From assembly GCA_006226495.1 (NCBI GenBank), contig SBGU01000015.1, forward strand, positions 1-33,560: a stretch of 33,560 nucleotides of DNA, given 5' to 3'. Position numbers and translations under genes: made by a program. How positions within the stretch are numbered: position 1 is the first letter of the stretch; every line of letters begins with the position of its first letter. Positions 6,665 to 14,517 of this stretch are shown here, one piece after another. Under the pieces are notes generated by a model. It saw only the letters and a program-made list of their open reading frames with translations, was not told where the DNA came from and searched no databases. The stretch comes from Alphaproteobacteria bacterium. GTDB lineage: Bacteria; Pseudomonadota; Alphaproteobacteria; Sphingomonadales; Kordiimonadaceae.

Positions 6665-8215
6665 ATGTCAGCCATGCCCGATGACCGCGACCTTGCCATT
6701 GAAACCCGTTCGCTGACCAAACGCTTCGGCGATGTGGTCGCGAACGACGGGCTTTCGCTGAAGGTGCGGGCGGGCACGGTGCATGGCATCGTTGGCGAAA
6801 ACGGCGCCGGCAAATCCACCATCCTTAAAATGCTGTTCGGTTTCTACCAGCCAGACGGCGGCGAAATCCGCGTCTTCGGCACACCGGCCCGGTTCGAAAA
6901 CCCGGCGGCGGCCATGGCGGCGGGCATTGGCATGGTGCACCAGCATTTCATGCTCGTGGAACCCTTCACGGTGCTTGAAAACATCATGCTGGGCGCTGAA
7001 GGTGAACGGAATCTGGACGAGGCCCGGCGCAAGGCGCGGCAGGCGCTTTTGTTGCTTGAGCGACAGTTTGGGTTCAACCTGCCGCTCGACAAACCGGTCG
7101 AGGAACTGCCGGTCGGTGTCAAACAGCGGGTCGAAATCCTGAAGGCGCTGTACCGCGGCGCCGAAGTACTGATTCTGGATGAACCCACGGCGGTTTTGAC
7201 CCCACAGGAAAGCGAACAGCTTTTTGCCCTGATCCGGCAGTTGAAGGCCGACGGCAAGACCGTGCTGTTTGTCACCCATAAACTGAACGAGATCATGGCG
7301 GTCACCGACGATGTAACGGTCATGCGCGGCGGCCGCATCGTGGCGGAGCGCCGCACGGTCGACACCTCGGCGGGTGAACTGGCGGAACTGATGGTCGGCG
7401 CCAAGGTCGCGCGCGCCAAGGCCCGCGAAACGGTTGAAGGCAAGGGCGTGCGCCTTGCGCTTGAGAATGTATCCGCGACCGACGACCAGGGTCATGAAGC
7501 CTTGAAGGGTGTGTCGTTCGAGGTGAAGGACGGCGAGGTGCTGGGCATCGCCGGTGTTGCCGGCAACGGCCAGACCGAACTGTTGGAAGTGATCACCGGC
7601 CTGCGCCCTGTCACTGGCGGCAGCATTGCCTATGAGGGCGCGGTGGTCGCAGCACCCGGCAAGGTTACCGATCCCATCAGCCTGCGCCGGCTGGGTATGG
7701 CGCATGTAGCGGAAGACCGGTTGAAGACCGGCGTGGTCGAAAGTTTCTCGGCCGAGGCCAATACCATGCTGGGTTACCAGCGCGAGCCGGATTTCAGCCG
7801 CCATGGCATCCTCAGGCTGAAGGCGCTGGCAGAAACCGCCAAACGTTATTTCGAAAGCCAGGATGTGCGGCCCCGCAACCCGAAGCTGGCTATCGGCAGC
7901 TTCTCGGGCGGCAACCAGCAGAAACTGGTGATCGCGCGCGAAATCGCCCGCGATCCCAAACTCATGGTCATCGGCCAGCCGACCCGCGGTGTCGATATTG
8001 GCGCTGTGACCAAGATTCATGACCAGATCACCGAACACAGGAACGCCGGCAAGGCGCTTCTGGTTGTCTCCGCCGACCTGGATGAACTGCTGGCCATTTC
8101 CGACCGCATCGCCGTGATGTGCGAAGGTGTGCTGGTGGGCATCGTACCGGTCGAAGACGCGGACGAAAAAACCCTCGGCCTGATGATGGCCGGCGAAAAG
8201 CGGAAGGCAGGCTGA
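6665..8215 (+). CDS. Nucleoside ABC transporter, double ATP-binding subunit
   Basis: A 516-residue ATPase with two ABC cassettes in one chain, as in the ribose/nucleoside (CUT2-like) importers. The first cassette has Walker A GENGAGKST (44-52), Q-loop VHQHFM, signature-region LPVGVKQRVEILKAL and Walker B LILDEPTAVL. The second has a degenerate Walker A (AGVAGNGQTEL), signature SFSGGNQQKL and a weakened Walker B (LMVIGQPTRGVD). A degenerate second nucleotide-binding site is usual in this group. The start follows the binding protein by 20 bp, and the TGA overlaps the ATG of the first permease (TGATG), showing translational coupling. It powers uptake through the two permeases that follow. Confidence 0.93.
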   Translation: MSAMPDDRDLAIETRSLTKRFGDVVANDGLSLKVRAGTVHGIVGENGAGKSTILKMLFGFYQPDGGEIRVFGTPARFENPAAAMAAGIGMVHQHFMLVEPFTVLENIMLGAEGERNLDEARRKARQALLLLERQFGFNLPLDKPVEELPVGVKQRVEILKALYRGAEVLILDEPTAVLTPQESEQLFALIRQLKADGKTVLFVTHKLNEIMAVTDDVTVMRGGRIVAERRTVDTSAGELAELMVGAKVARAKARETVEGKGVRLALENVSATDDQGHEALKGVSFEVKDGEVLGIAGVAGNGQTELLEVITGLRPVTGGSIAYEGAVVAAPGKVTDPISLRRLGMAHVAEDRLKTGVVESFSAEANTMLGYQREPDFSRHGILRLKALAETAKRYFESQDVRPRNPKLAIGSFSGGNQQKLVIAREIARDPKLMVIGQPTRGVDIGAVTKIHDQITEHRNAGKALLVVSADLDELLAISDRIAVMCEGVLVGIVPVEDADEKTLGLMMAGEKRKAG

Positions 8216-9324
8216 TGGCGGACGCGCGCAAACTGCCCTTCTGGGTGGACAATATCCTGCTGCCGACCCTGAATGTGCTGGCGGCTTTCCTGGTGTCCGG
8301 CATCGTGATCTGGGCTTTGGGCAACGACCCGTTCGAGGCGCTGTCGCTTCTGGTGCAGGGTGCCTTCGGCTACCAGGAAGCGGTGGGTTATACCTTCTAT
8401 TATGCCACCAACTTCATCTTCACCGGGCTTGCGGTATCGGTCGCGTACCATGCCGGGCTCTTTAACATCGGTGGTGAAGGGCAGGCGATGCTGGGTGGCC
8501 TTGGCCTGACGCTCGGTGTGTTTCTGGTGGGCGGCAGCTCGCCGCTTCTGGCCGTGATCTTCGGTATTCTGGGTGCGGCGCTGTTTGGTGCGCTGTGGGC
8601 TTTTGTGCCCGCACTCCTGCAGGCCAAGCGCGGCGCCCATATCGTCATCACCACCATCATGTTCAATTTCATCGCGTCTTCCTTGCTGGCTTACCTGCTT
8701 GTGGGTCCGCTGAAGCGGCCGGGCGGCCAGATGCCGGAAAGCGCCGATTTCCCGGATGGGGTTGGCCTTCTGCAGTTGCATGACCTTCTGGGCATGGTCG
8801 GCATCGATTATGAAAACAGCCCGATGAACATCTCGTTCCTGATTGCGCTGCTGTGCGCGGCAGGCGTCGGTTTCCTGCTGTGGCGCACGCGCTTCGGGTT
8901 TGAACTGCGGGTCGCGGGCCAGAATGCCGGTGCCGCGCGTTTTGCCGGTGTGTCTGTCTCGCGCATGACCGTGATGGCCATGATGCTGGCGGGTGCCTTG
9001 GCGGGCATGATGGGCCTCAATGAACTGTTGGGTGAACAGCACCGGCTGGTGAACGGCTTCACGCAGGGCGCGGGATTTGTGGGCATTGCGGTTGCCTTCA
9101 TGGGCCGCAACAAACCGGTTGGCATTGTGCTGGCGGCGATCCTGTTTGGGGCGCTCTATCAGGGTGGTGCCGAACTCAGCTTCGATATGCCGGATATCCA
9201 GCGTGAAGCCATCGTGATGATCCAGGGCCTGGTGATCCTGTTCGCGGGTGCGATGGAACATCTGTTCCGCACGCCGGTGCGCAACCTGTATGGGCGGCTC
9301 GTGAAAAAAGGGGCGGCAGCATGA
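8215..9324 (+). CDS. Nucleoside ABC transporter permease 1
   Basis: Inner-membrane permease of the BPD_transp_2 family (YufP-like), 369 residues, with about eight to ten hydrophobic segments. Family features include the conserved stretch VAYHAGLFNIGGEGQ near residue 80 and the coupling region RFAGVSVSRMTVMAMMLAGALAG. The start is the ATG overlapping the ATPase stop. The open frame runs further 5' to 8119, but that extension is the ATPase gene read out of frame. Its last four bases overlap the start of permease 2 (ATGA). With permease 2 it forms the membrane channel of the nucleoside importer. Confidence 0.92.
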   Translation: MADARKLPFWVDNILLPTLNVLAAFLVSGIVIWALGNDPFEALSLLVQGAFGYQEAVGYTFYYATNFIFTGLAVSVAYHAGLFNIGGEGQAMLGGLGLTLGVFLVGGSSPLLAVIFGILGAALFGALWAFVPALLQAKRGAHIVITTIMFNFIASSLLAYLLVGPLKRPGGQMPESADFPDGVGLLQLHDLLGMVGIDYENSPMNISFLIALLCAAGVGFLLWRTRFGFELRVAGQNAGAARFAGVSVSRMTVMAMMLAGALAGMMGLNELLGEQHRLVNGFTQGAGFVGIAVAFMGRNKPVGIVLAAILFGALYQGGAELSFDMPDIQREAIVMIQGLVILFAGAMEHLFRTPVRNLYGRLVKKGAAA

Positions 9325-10295
9325 TCGATTTGTTCGCCGACCTCGTACTATTGACAGATTCGACAATTCGCACCGCCACCCCCTTGGTGCTGGCGGGCCT
9401 TGCCGGCCTGTGTGCTGAACGGGCCGGTGTTGTGGATATCGGCCTTGAGGGCAAGATGCTTGCAGCCGCGTTCGCCGCGGCAAGCGCGGCGGCAGTGACG
9501 GGATCGGCCTGGGTAGGGCTAGGGGCCGGTCTCGTCACGTCGCTGCTGTTCGCTGTGTTGCACGGCTATGTCTCCATCAGCCAGCGCGGCAATCAGGTTG
9601 TCTCGGGCATGGCCATCAACATCCTGGTAGCAGGCCTTGCGCCCACACTGGCGGGTGCATGGTTCCATCTGGGCGGCCAGACCCCGCTTCTGGGTGACGA
9701 AGCCCGGTTTGCGGCCCTTGACTGGCCGTTTGCCGATGCGGTGGCCGATGTGCCGGTTCTGGGTGCGCTTTATAGCGAAATCATCTCCGGCCATAATGCC
9801 ATCACCTATATGACCGTGGCGGTCGTGCCGCTGGTGGCCTGGATGCTGTATAAAACCCGCTTCGGCCTTCGCCTGCGGGCAGTGGGCGAAAACCCGGAAG
9901 CGGTGGACACCGCCGGCATTTCGGTCACCAGGCTTCGCTATCAGGCGGTGATGATCGGCGGTCTGTTGTGCGGCCTTGCCGGCACCGTGCTGTCGACCGG
10001 TCTTGGCGCGGGTTTCATCCGCGATATGTCGGCTGGTAAGGGGTACCTCGCGCTCGCCGCCATGATCTTCGGGCGCTGGAAACCGGTGCCGACCTTGCTG
10101 GCCTGCCTGCTGTTCGGCTTTGTCGATGCGCTGCAGGGGCGGCTTCAGGGCGAAAGCCTGCCGCTGATCGGCGAAATTCCGGTGCAGTTCACCATGATGC
10201 TGCCCTATGTGCTGACCGTGCTGATCCTGGCGGGCTTTGCCGGTCGCATGGTCGCACCCAAGGCCAGCGGCATTCCGTATGAAAAGGACCATTAG
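9321..10295 (+). CDS. Nucleoside ABC transporter permease 2
   Basis: Second BPD_transp_2 permease (YufQ-like), 324 residues and shorter than its partner, as usual for this pair. It starts with a helix (LFADLVLLTDSTIRTATPLVLAGLAGL), then the conserved CAERAGVVDIGLEGKML segment and the cytoplasmic coupling region TRFGLRLRAVGENPEAVDTAGISVTRLRYQ. The gene overlaps permease 1 by 4 bp, and cytidine deaminase begins 3 bp after its stop. Such tight packing indicates one transcript and balanced synthesis of the transporter with the first catabolic enzyme. Confidence 0.92.
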   Translation: MIDLFADLVLLTDSTIRTATPLVLAGLAGLCAERAGVVDIGLEGKMLAAAFAAASAAAVTGSAWVGLGAGLVTSLLFAVLHGYVSISQRGNQVVSGMAINILVAGLAPTLAGAWFHLGGQTPLLGDEARFAALDWPFADAVADVPVLGALYSEIISGHNAITYMTVAVVPLVAWMLYKTRFGLRLRAVGENPEAVDTAGISVTRLRYQAVMIGGLLCGLAGTVLSTGLGAGFIRDMSAGKGYLALAAMIFGRWKPVPTLLACLLFGFVDALQGRLQGESLPLIGEIPVQFTMMLPYVLTVLILAGFAGRMVAPKASGIPYEKDH

Positions 10296-10298
10296 GCC

Positions 10299-10721
10299 AT
10301 GACCGACCAGCTTGACGCCATGATCAAGGCCGCCCGCGACGCGCGCGACCTGGCCTATGCGCCCTATTCAAAACATCCCGTGGGGGCTGCAATCCTGACC
10401 CGCAGTGGCCATATCTATGCCGGCTGCAATGTCGAGAACGCCGCATACCCCTTGGGTGCGTGCGCCGAAACCGGGGCGATCAGCGCCATGGTGATGGCGG
10501 GTGAACGCATCATCGACCATGTGGTGGTGATCGGCCCGGGCGATGTGGCCTGCACGCCCTGTGGCGGCTGCCGCCAGAAGATCCGCGAATTCGCGCCGGC
10601 TGAAGGCTGCAAGGTCACCATCTGTGGCCGTGACGGGCAGGTGCTTCTGGAAACCGACAGCCATGCCCTGCTGCCCTACAGCTTCGGCCCCGACAATGTG
10701 CATGAAATGCAAGACGAGTAA
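10299..10721 (+). CDS. cdd: Cytidine deaminase
   Basis: Zinc enzyme converting cytidine and deoxycytidine to uridine and deoxyuridine. At 140 residues it is the short, tetrameric type. Zinc ligands are Cys55 with catalytic Glu57 (CAETGA), Cys88 and Cys91 (PCGGCRQ); the ribose-binding NVENAAYP is at 44-51. It starts 3 bp after permease 2 and ends 5 bp before deoA. This places deamination directly between import and phosphorolysis: imported cytidine becomes uridine, which a phosphorylase can split, and upp can then reuse the uracil. Confidence 0.95.
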   Translation: MTDQLDAMIKAARDARDLAYAPYSKHPVGAAILTRSGHIYAGCNVENAAYPLGACAETGAISAMVMAGERIIDHVVVIGPGDVACTPCGGCRQKIREFAPAEGCKVTICGRDGQVLLETDSHALLPYSFGPDNVHEMQDE

Positions 10722-10726
10722 AAAAC

Positions 10727-12064
10727 ATGAGTAAGACATTCCTGCCGCAGGAAGTGATCCGCACCAAGCGGGATGGCGGCACCATATCCGACGCGGACAT
10801 CCGCGATTTTGTTGCCGGCATCACCGACCACAGCGTGACCGACGGCCAGGTGGCCGCGCTCGCCATGGCCATTTTCTTCAATGGCATGAGCCCCGAAGAG
10901 GGTGCGGCCCTGACCCTTGCGATGCGCGACAGCGGCGACGTGATGGACTGGTCGAAATATGGCCTCGATAAAGACGCGCCGGTGGTGGACAAACATTCTA
11001 CGGGCGGGGTCGGGGACAAGGTCAGCCTGATGCTGGCGCCCATTGTGGCTGCCTGCGGCGGCCTGGTGCCGATGATTTCGGGTCGTGGCCTTGGCCACAC
11101 CGGTGGCACGCTGGACAAGTTTGAAGCCATCCCCGGCTATGACCCCTATCCGTCCATCGACCGGTTCGCGGAAATTGTGAAAACCGTCGGCTGCTCGATC
11201 ATCGGCCAGACCGGCGACCTGGCACCCGCGGACAAACGTTTCTACGGCATCCGTGATGTGACCGGCACGGTGGAAAGCGTGCCGCTGATCACGGCTTCGA
11301 TCCTGTCCAAAAAACTGGCGGCGGGCCTGAAGGCCCTTGTGATGGATGTGAAGTTCGGCACCGGTGCTTTCATGAACAGTGCCGACAAGGCCGAAGTGCT
11401 GGCCCGCAATATCGTGCGTGTGGCCGGCGCAGCCGGTGTGCCGACAACCGCGCTCTTGACCGACATGAACCAGGTGCTGGGCCGCACGGCGGGCAACGCC
11501 GTCGAAGTGTTCGAGACGGTCGAGTTCCTGAAGGACCCGGCCAAGGCCGACAACCGCCTCCTGGATGTGACCCTGGACCTGGCCGCGCACATGCTGTCCT
11601 TGTCCGGCGCCGTGCCGGGCGTGGCGGCGGCGCGCACGGCGGCGGTTGCCGCGCTGAACGACGGTCGCGCCGCCGAGATTTTTGGCCGCATGGTCGCCGC
11701 ACAGGGTGGCCCCGCCGATTTCATGGACCGTTCGCAAAACCACATGGTGCTGGCGCCCGTGGTGAAGCCGGTGATCATCGGTGCAGGCTATGTGTCCGGC
11801 ATGGACGCGCGCGCCATCGGCATGGCCGTGGTGGCACTGGGTGGTGGTCGCACGGACCCGAGCCAGAAGGTCGACCATAGTGTCGGTTTCACGGAATTTT
11901 GTCAGGTTGGCGACCGGCTGACGGCGGACCAGCCGGCGGCAATGGTGTATGCTCGAGACGAGGGCGCGGCAGATGCCGCCGTCGCACGTGTGCGCGCGGC
12001 GGTCACGCTCAGCGACACGGCGCCCGAAATCCGGCCCGTTACCGCGCAAATCATCGAAGGATAA
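10727..12064 (+). CDS. deoA: Thymidine (pyrimidine) phosphorylase
   Basis: Cleaves thymidine and deoxyuridine with phosphate to the base and 2-deoxyribose-1-phosphate. The 445 residues are full length. The phosphate-binding [10 protein letters not shown] (89-98), [14 protein letters not shown], and the base-binding [23 protein letters not shown] segment (counterpart of E. coli R171/S186/K190) are all intact. It follows cdd by 5 bp and deoB by 4 bp on the other side. No uridine phosphorylase is encoded in the window, so this enzyme may cover several pyrimidine nucleosides; that is inference. Deoxyribose-1-phosphate passes to DeoB. Confidence 0.95.
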   Translation: MSKTFLPQEVIRTKRDGGTISDADIRDFVAGITDHSVTDGQVAALAMAIFFNGMSPEEGAALTLAMRDSGDVMDWSKYGLDKDAPVVDKHSTGGVGDKVSLMLAPIVAACGGLVPMISGRGLGHTGGTLDKFEAIPGYDPYPSIDRFAEIVKTVGCSIIGQTGDLAPADKRFYGIRDVTGTVESVPLITASILSKKLAAGLKALVMDVKFGTGAFMNSADKAEVLARNIVRVAGAAGVPTTALLTDMNQVLGRTAGNAVEVFETVEFLKDPAKADNRLLDVTLDLAAHMLSLSGAVPGVAAARTAAVAALNDGRAAEIFGRMVAAQGGPADFMDRSQNHMVLAPVVKPVIIGAGYVSGMDARAIGMAVVALGGGRTDPSQKVDHSVGFTEFCQVGDRLTADQPAAMVYARDEGAADAAVARVRAAVTLSDTAPEIRPVTAQIIEG

Positions 12065-12068
12065 TCCC

Positions 12069-13286
12069 ATGGCTCGCGCTTTCATTCTGGTTCTGGACAG
12101 CTTCGGCATCGGCGCGGCCCCCGACGCCGCAAGGTTTGGCGACACGGGCGCCGACACGCTGGGCCATATCGCCGACTGGTGTGCCGCCGGCAATGTTGCC
12201 GAAGAACGACCGACCGCCGGCGCGATCCGCCTGCCGGTGATGACCCGGCTTGGCCTTGGCAAGGCTGCGGCTGCCGCCACGGGCAGCGAGCCCAAGGGCA
12301 TGGAATTCGACGGCGAGATCAAGGGCTTTTTCGCCGCCTGTGCCGAACAGTCTTTCGGCAAAGACACGCCGTCCGGCCATTGGGAGATGGCCGGGGCGCC
12401 GGTCCGGTTCGATTGGGGCTATTTCCCGCCCGAATATCCGAGCTTCCCGGCGGAATTGCTGGACAAGCTGTGCGAACGCTGCGGCCTGCCGGGTGTGCTC
12501 GGCAACAAGGCAGCGTCCGGCACCGTGATTTTGGAAGAACTGGGCGACGAGCATATGCGCGCCGGTAAGCCGATCGTCTATACCTCCGCCGACAGTGTGT
12601 TCCAGATCGCGGCGCATGAAGAAACCTTCGGGCTCGACCGCCTGTATGAGGTGTGTGAAGTCGCGCGCGAACTGGTGGACGATTATAATATCGGCCGGGT
12701 GATCGCGCGGCCTTTCCTGGGTGCGGATGGCAAATTCAGCCGCACCGGCAACCGGCGCGACCTTGCGACCCCGCCCCATATGCCCACGCTTCTGGAGAAG
12801 CTTGAGGGCGCGGGCCGGGATGTAATCTCGGTCGGCAAGATCGCCGATATCTTTGCCCACAAGGGCCTGACCAGAAAATACAAGGCCAATGGCCTGGACG
12901 GCCTTTTTGACATGTCGATGAAAATGCAGGCAGAGGCGCCGGATGGTTCGCTGACCTTCGTGAACTTCGTCGATTTCGACCAGTCGTTTGGCCACCGGCG
13001 CAATGTTGCGGGGTATGCCGCCGCGCTGGAATATTTCGATGGCCGATTGCCAGAGTTTCTGGACGGCATGCGCGACGACGATATCGTGGTGCTGACCGCC
13101 GACCATGGCTGCGACCCGACCTGGCCGGGCAGCGACCATACGCGCGAACATGTGCCATTCATCGCCTATGGCCCGGCGCTCAAGCCGGCGGACGGCGGCA
13201 TTCGCGACAGTTTCGCCGATATCGGCCAGACCATTGCCCACCATCTGGGCATTGCACCGCTTTCTGAAGGCAAACGCGCCTTTTAA
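12069..13286 (+). CDS. deoB: Phosphopentomutase
   Basis: Isomerises (deoxy)ribose-1-phosphate to the 5-phosphate, the exit step from nucleoside phosphorolysis. It is a 405-residue member of the alkaline phosphatase superfamily. Metal ligand Asp10 lies in LVLDSFGIG, the [11 protein letters not shown] segment contains Thr100 (the residue phosphorylated in the B. cereus enzyme), and the C-terminal metal cluster is [23 protein letters not shown]. The start is ATG 12069, 4 bp after the deoA stop and preceded by GAAGGAT. The open frame extends in frame to 11949, but that part overlaps deoA and is not DeoB-like. DeoC, the next enzyme for deoxyribose, is not in the window. Confidence 0.95.
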   Translation: MARAFILVLDSFGIGAAPDAARFGDTGADTLGHIADWCAAGNVAEERPTAGAIRLPVMTRLGLGKAAAAATGSEPKGMEFDGEIKGFFAACAEQSFGKDTPSGHWEMAGAPVRFDWGYFPPEYPSFPAELLDKLCERCGLPGVLGNKAASGTVILEELGDEHMRAGKPIVYTSADSVFQIAAHEETFGLDRLYEVCEVARELVDDYNIGRVIARPFLGADGKFSRTGNRRDLATPPHMPTLLEKLEGAGRDVISVGKIADIFAHKGLTRKYKANGLDGLFDMSMKMQAEAPDGSLTFVNFVDFDQSFGHRRNVAGYAAALEYFDGRLPEFLDGMRDDDIVVLTADHGCDPTWPGSDHTREHVPFIAYGPALKPADGGIRDSFADIGQTIAHHLGIAPLSEGKRAF

Positions 13287-13313
13287 CAAAACAGTCCTTT
13301 CAAGGGGGAAACC

Positions 13314-14096
13314 ATGCGTCGACTGATCGGAATGCTGGCGGGTGTGCTTCTGGGCACCGCCGCCGCCCATGCTTACGGGCCCACGGGCCACCGCGTGATC
13401 GCGGAACTGGCCTCGAACCACCTGTCTGCAGAAGCTGCGGCCGGCGTGAAGGAAATCCTGGGTGACGAATTCATGGCCGAAGCCGCCAACTGGCCGGACG
13501 AAATGCGCTCCGATCCCGACGACTATTGGCGCAAGACCTCGCAGACATACCATTATGTGAACCTGCCCGACGGCGCGACCTATGAAGGCACTGAAAAGAA
13601 CCCGGCGGGTGACGCGCTGACCGCGCTTGAGGCCTTTACCAAAACCCTGAAGGACAAGTCGGCGCCCAAGGAAGATCGCGCCCTGGCGCTTCGGTTCATC
13701 ATCCATATCGTGGGTGATCTGCACCAGCCGCTGCATGCCGGTCGCGCCGAAGACCGGGGTGGCAACCGCATCGAGGTGGTCTGGTTCGAACAGATGAGCA
13801 ACCTGCACAAGGTGTGGGACGAGGACCTGATCGATTACAAGGGTCTGTCCTTTTCGGAATGGACCCGGTTCCTTGATGCCAAGATCAAGCCGGAACAGGT
13901 GGCCGAATGGCAGAACAGCCAGCCGCTTGACTGGCTGCATGAAGATATCGCGCTTCGGGGCGACATCTATAATGTCGGCAATGCCATCCTCAGCTACGAC
14001 TATGTTTACAAATGGACCCCGCTGATCAAGAGCCAGCTTTCGAAAGGCGGCATTCGGCTCGCAGGGTACCTGAATCAGGTTTTTGCCGCGGAATAG
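13314..14096 (+). CDS. Secreted S1/P1-type nuclease
   Basis: Zinc-dependent nuclease/3'-nucleotidase for single-stranded nucleic acids, exported by a signal peptide (residues 1-20, cleavage after AHA). Taking Tyr21 as mature residue 1, the P1 nuclease ligands align: His26, Asp62 (WPD), His80, His131, Asp135, His141, His165 and Asp169 (GHR, HIVGDLHQPLH, LHKVWDED). The only change is Tyr for the usual N-terminal Trp, which binds zinc through its main chain. It starts 27 bp after deoB behind AAGGGGGAAA and is followed by a terminator, so it appears to be the last gene of the nucleoside operon. Its role is probably to cut DNA/RNA in the periplasm and feed nucleosides to the ABC importer; a phosphatase for the 5' ends is not seen here. 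Confidence 0.9.
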   Translation: MRRLIGMLAGVLLGTAAAHAYGPTGHRVIAELASNHLSAEAAAGVKEILGDEFMAEAANWPDEMRSDPDDYWRKTSQTYHYVNLPDGATYEGTEKNPAGDALTALEAFTKTLKDKSAPKEDRALALRFIIHIVGDLHQPLHAGRAEDRGGNRIEVVWFEQMSNLHKVWDEDLIDYKGLSFSEWTRFLDAKIKPEQVAEWQNSQPLDWLHEDIALRGDIYNVGNAILSYDYVYKWTPLIKSQLSKGGIRLAGYLNQVFAAE

Positions 14097-14145
14097 GGCT
14101 AAAAACCGAGTCGAAACGACAAGGAAAAATTGTCCGAAAATAAGT

Positions 14146-14172
14146 GGCGCCGCAAGAAAGCGGCGCCTTTTT
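14146..14172 (+). terminator. Rho-independent terminator of the nucleoside operon
   Basis: GGCGCCGC (14146-14153) pairs perfectly with GCGGCGCC (14160-14167) around an AAGAAA loop and is followed by TTTTT. It lies 50 bp after the nuclease stop, which places the nuclease in the preceding transcript and isolates the TonB receptor gene. Confidence 0.93.
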
Positions 14173-14293
14173 CATGTCTGGCGCAATTTTATGGATGCTA
14201 GGGTTTCTGCGGCTTTCCGGCAGCAACTGTGCTTTTTGGACAACGTCCCGGCAACGAAAGTTATGCAGGACATTTTCTGAGCGTCTCCCAATC

Positions 14294-14309
14294 TTGACAC
14301 TTTCGTCAA
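14294..14309. promoter_or_regulatory. RutR-like operator 1 upstream of the TonB receptor
   Basis: TTGACACTTTCGTCAA has perfect TTGAC/GTCAA arms with N6 spacing and matches 11 of 14 fixed positions of the RutR consensus. Its left arm, TTGACA, is also a good -35 hexamer, so bound protein could block a promoter there. It lies 209 bp before the receptor ATG. Confidence 0.5.
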
Positions 14310-14376
14310 AAAACTGAAAAGAAAACCGCATAAAAGGACCTCGCGCATGGGGCTAGGTGCGGTCCAGTGTTCTGTC

Positions 14377-14392
14377 TTGACCTTTTGGTCAG
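14377..14392. promoter_or_regulatory. RutR-like operator 2 upstream of the TonB receptor
   Basis: TTGACCTTTTGGTCAG matches 12 of 14 fixed positions of TTGACCAnnTGGTCAA and contains the perfect GACC-TTTT-GGTC core. Its centre is 83 bp from operator 1, close to eight helical turns, which would put both sites on the same DNA face. Confidence 0.55.
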
Positions 14393-14517
14393 GATTTGAT
14401 CCACTGACGGTCTTGTTTCGTGTGGGGACTTTTTTAGAACAGCTTAATAGTTGTCGATTCGCATGCCGGATTGCCTCCCCAGAGGTCGGTCGTGCGACAC
14501 TCAATGGAGCTTAGGGA

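Larger units (their letters stand above)
14173..14517. other. Long leader region of the TonB receptor
   Basis: These 345 bp hold no credible gene. They contain two RutR-like palindromes (separate entries), an AT-rich stretch around 14300-14335 and another around 14430-14455. A weak -35/-10 pair is TTGTTT (14413-14418), 16 bp, TAGAAC (14435-14440). The ribosome-binding site GGAGCTTAGGGA sits just before the ATG. The unusual length suggests dense transcriptional control or a long 5' UTR. Confidence 0.5.

Noticed and set aside
8119-8214. N-terminal extension of permease 1
   Set aside because: These codons lie within the ATPase gene in another frame; the TGATG overlap at 8213-8217 gives the natural start.
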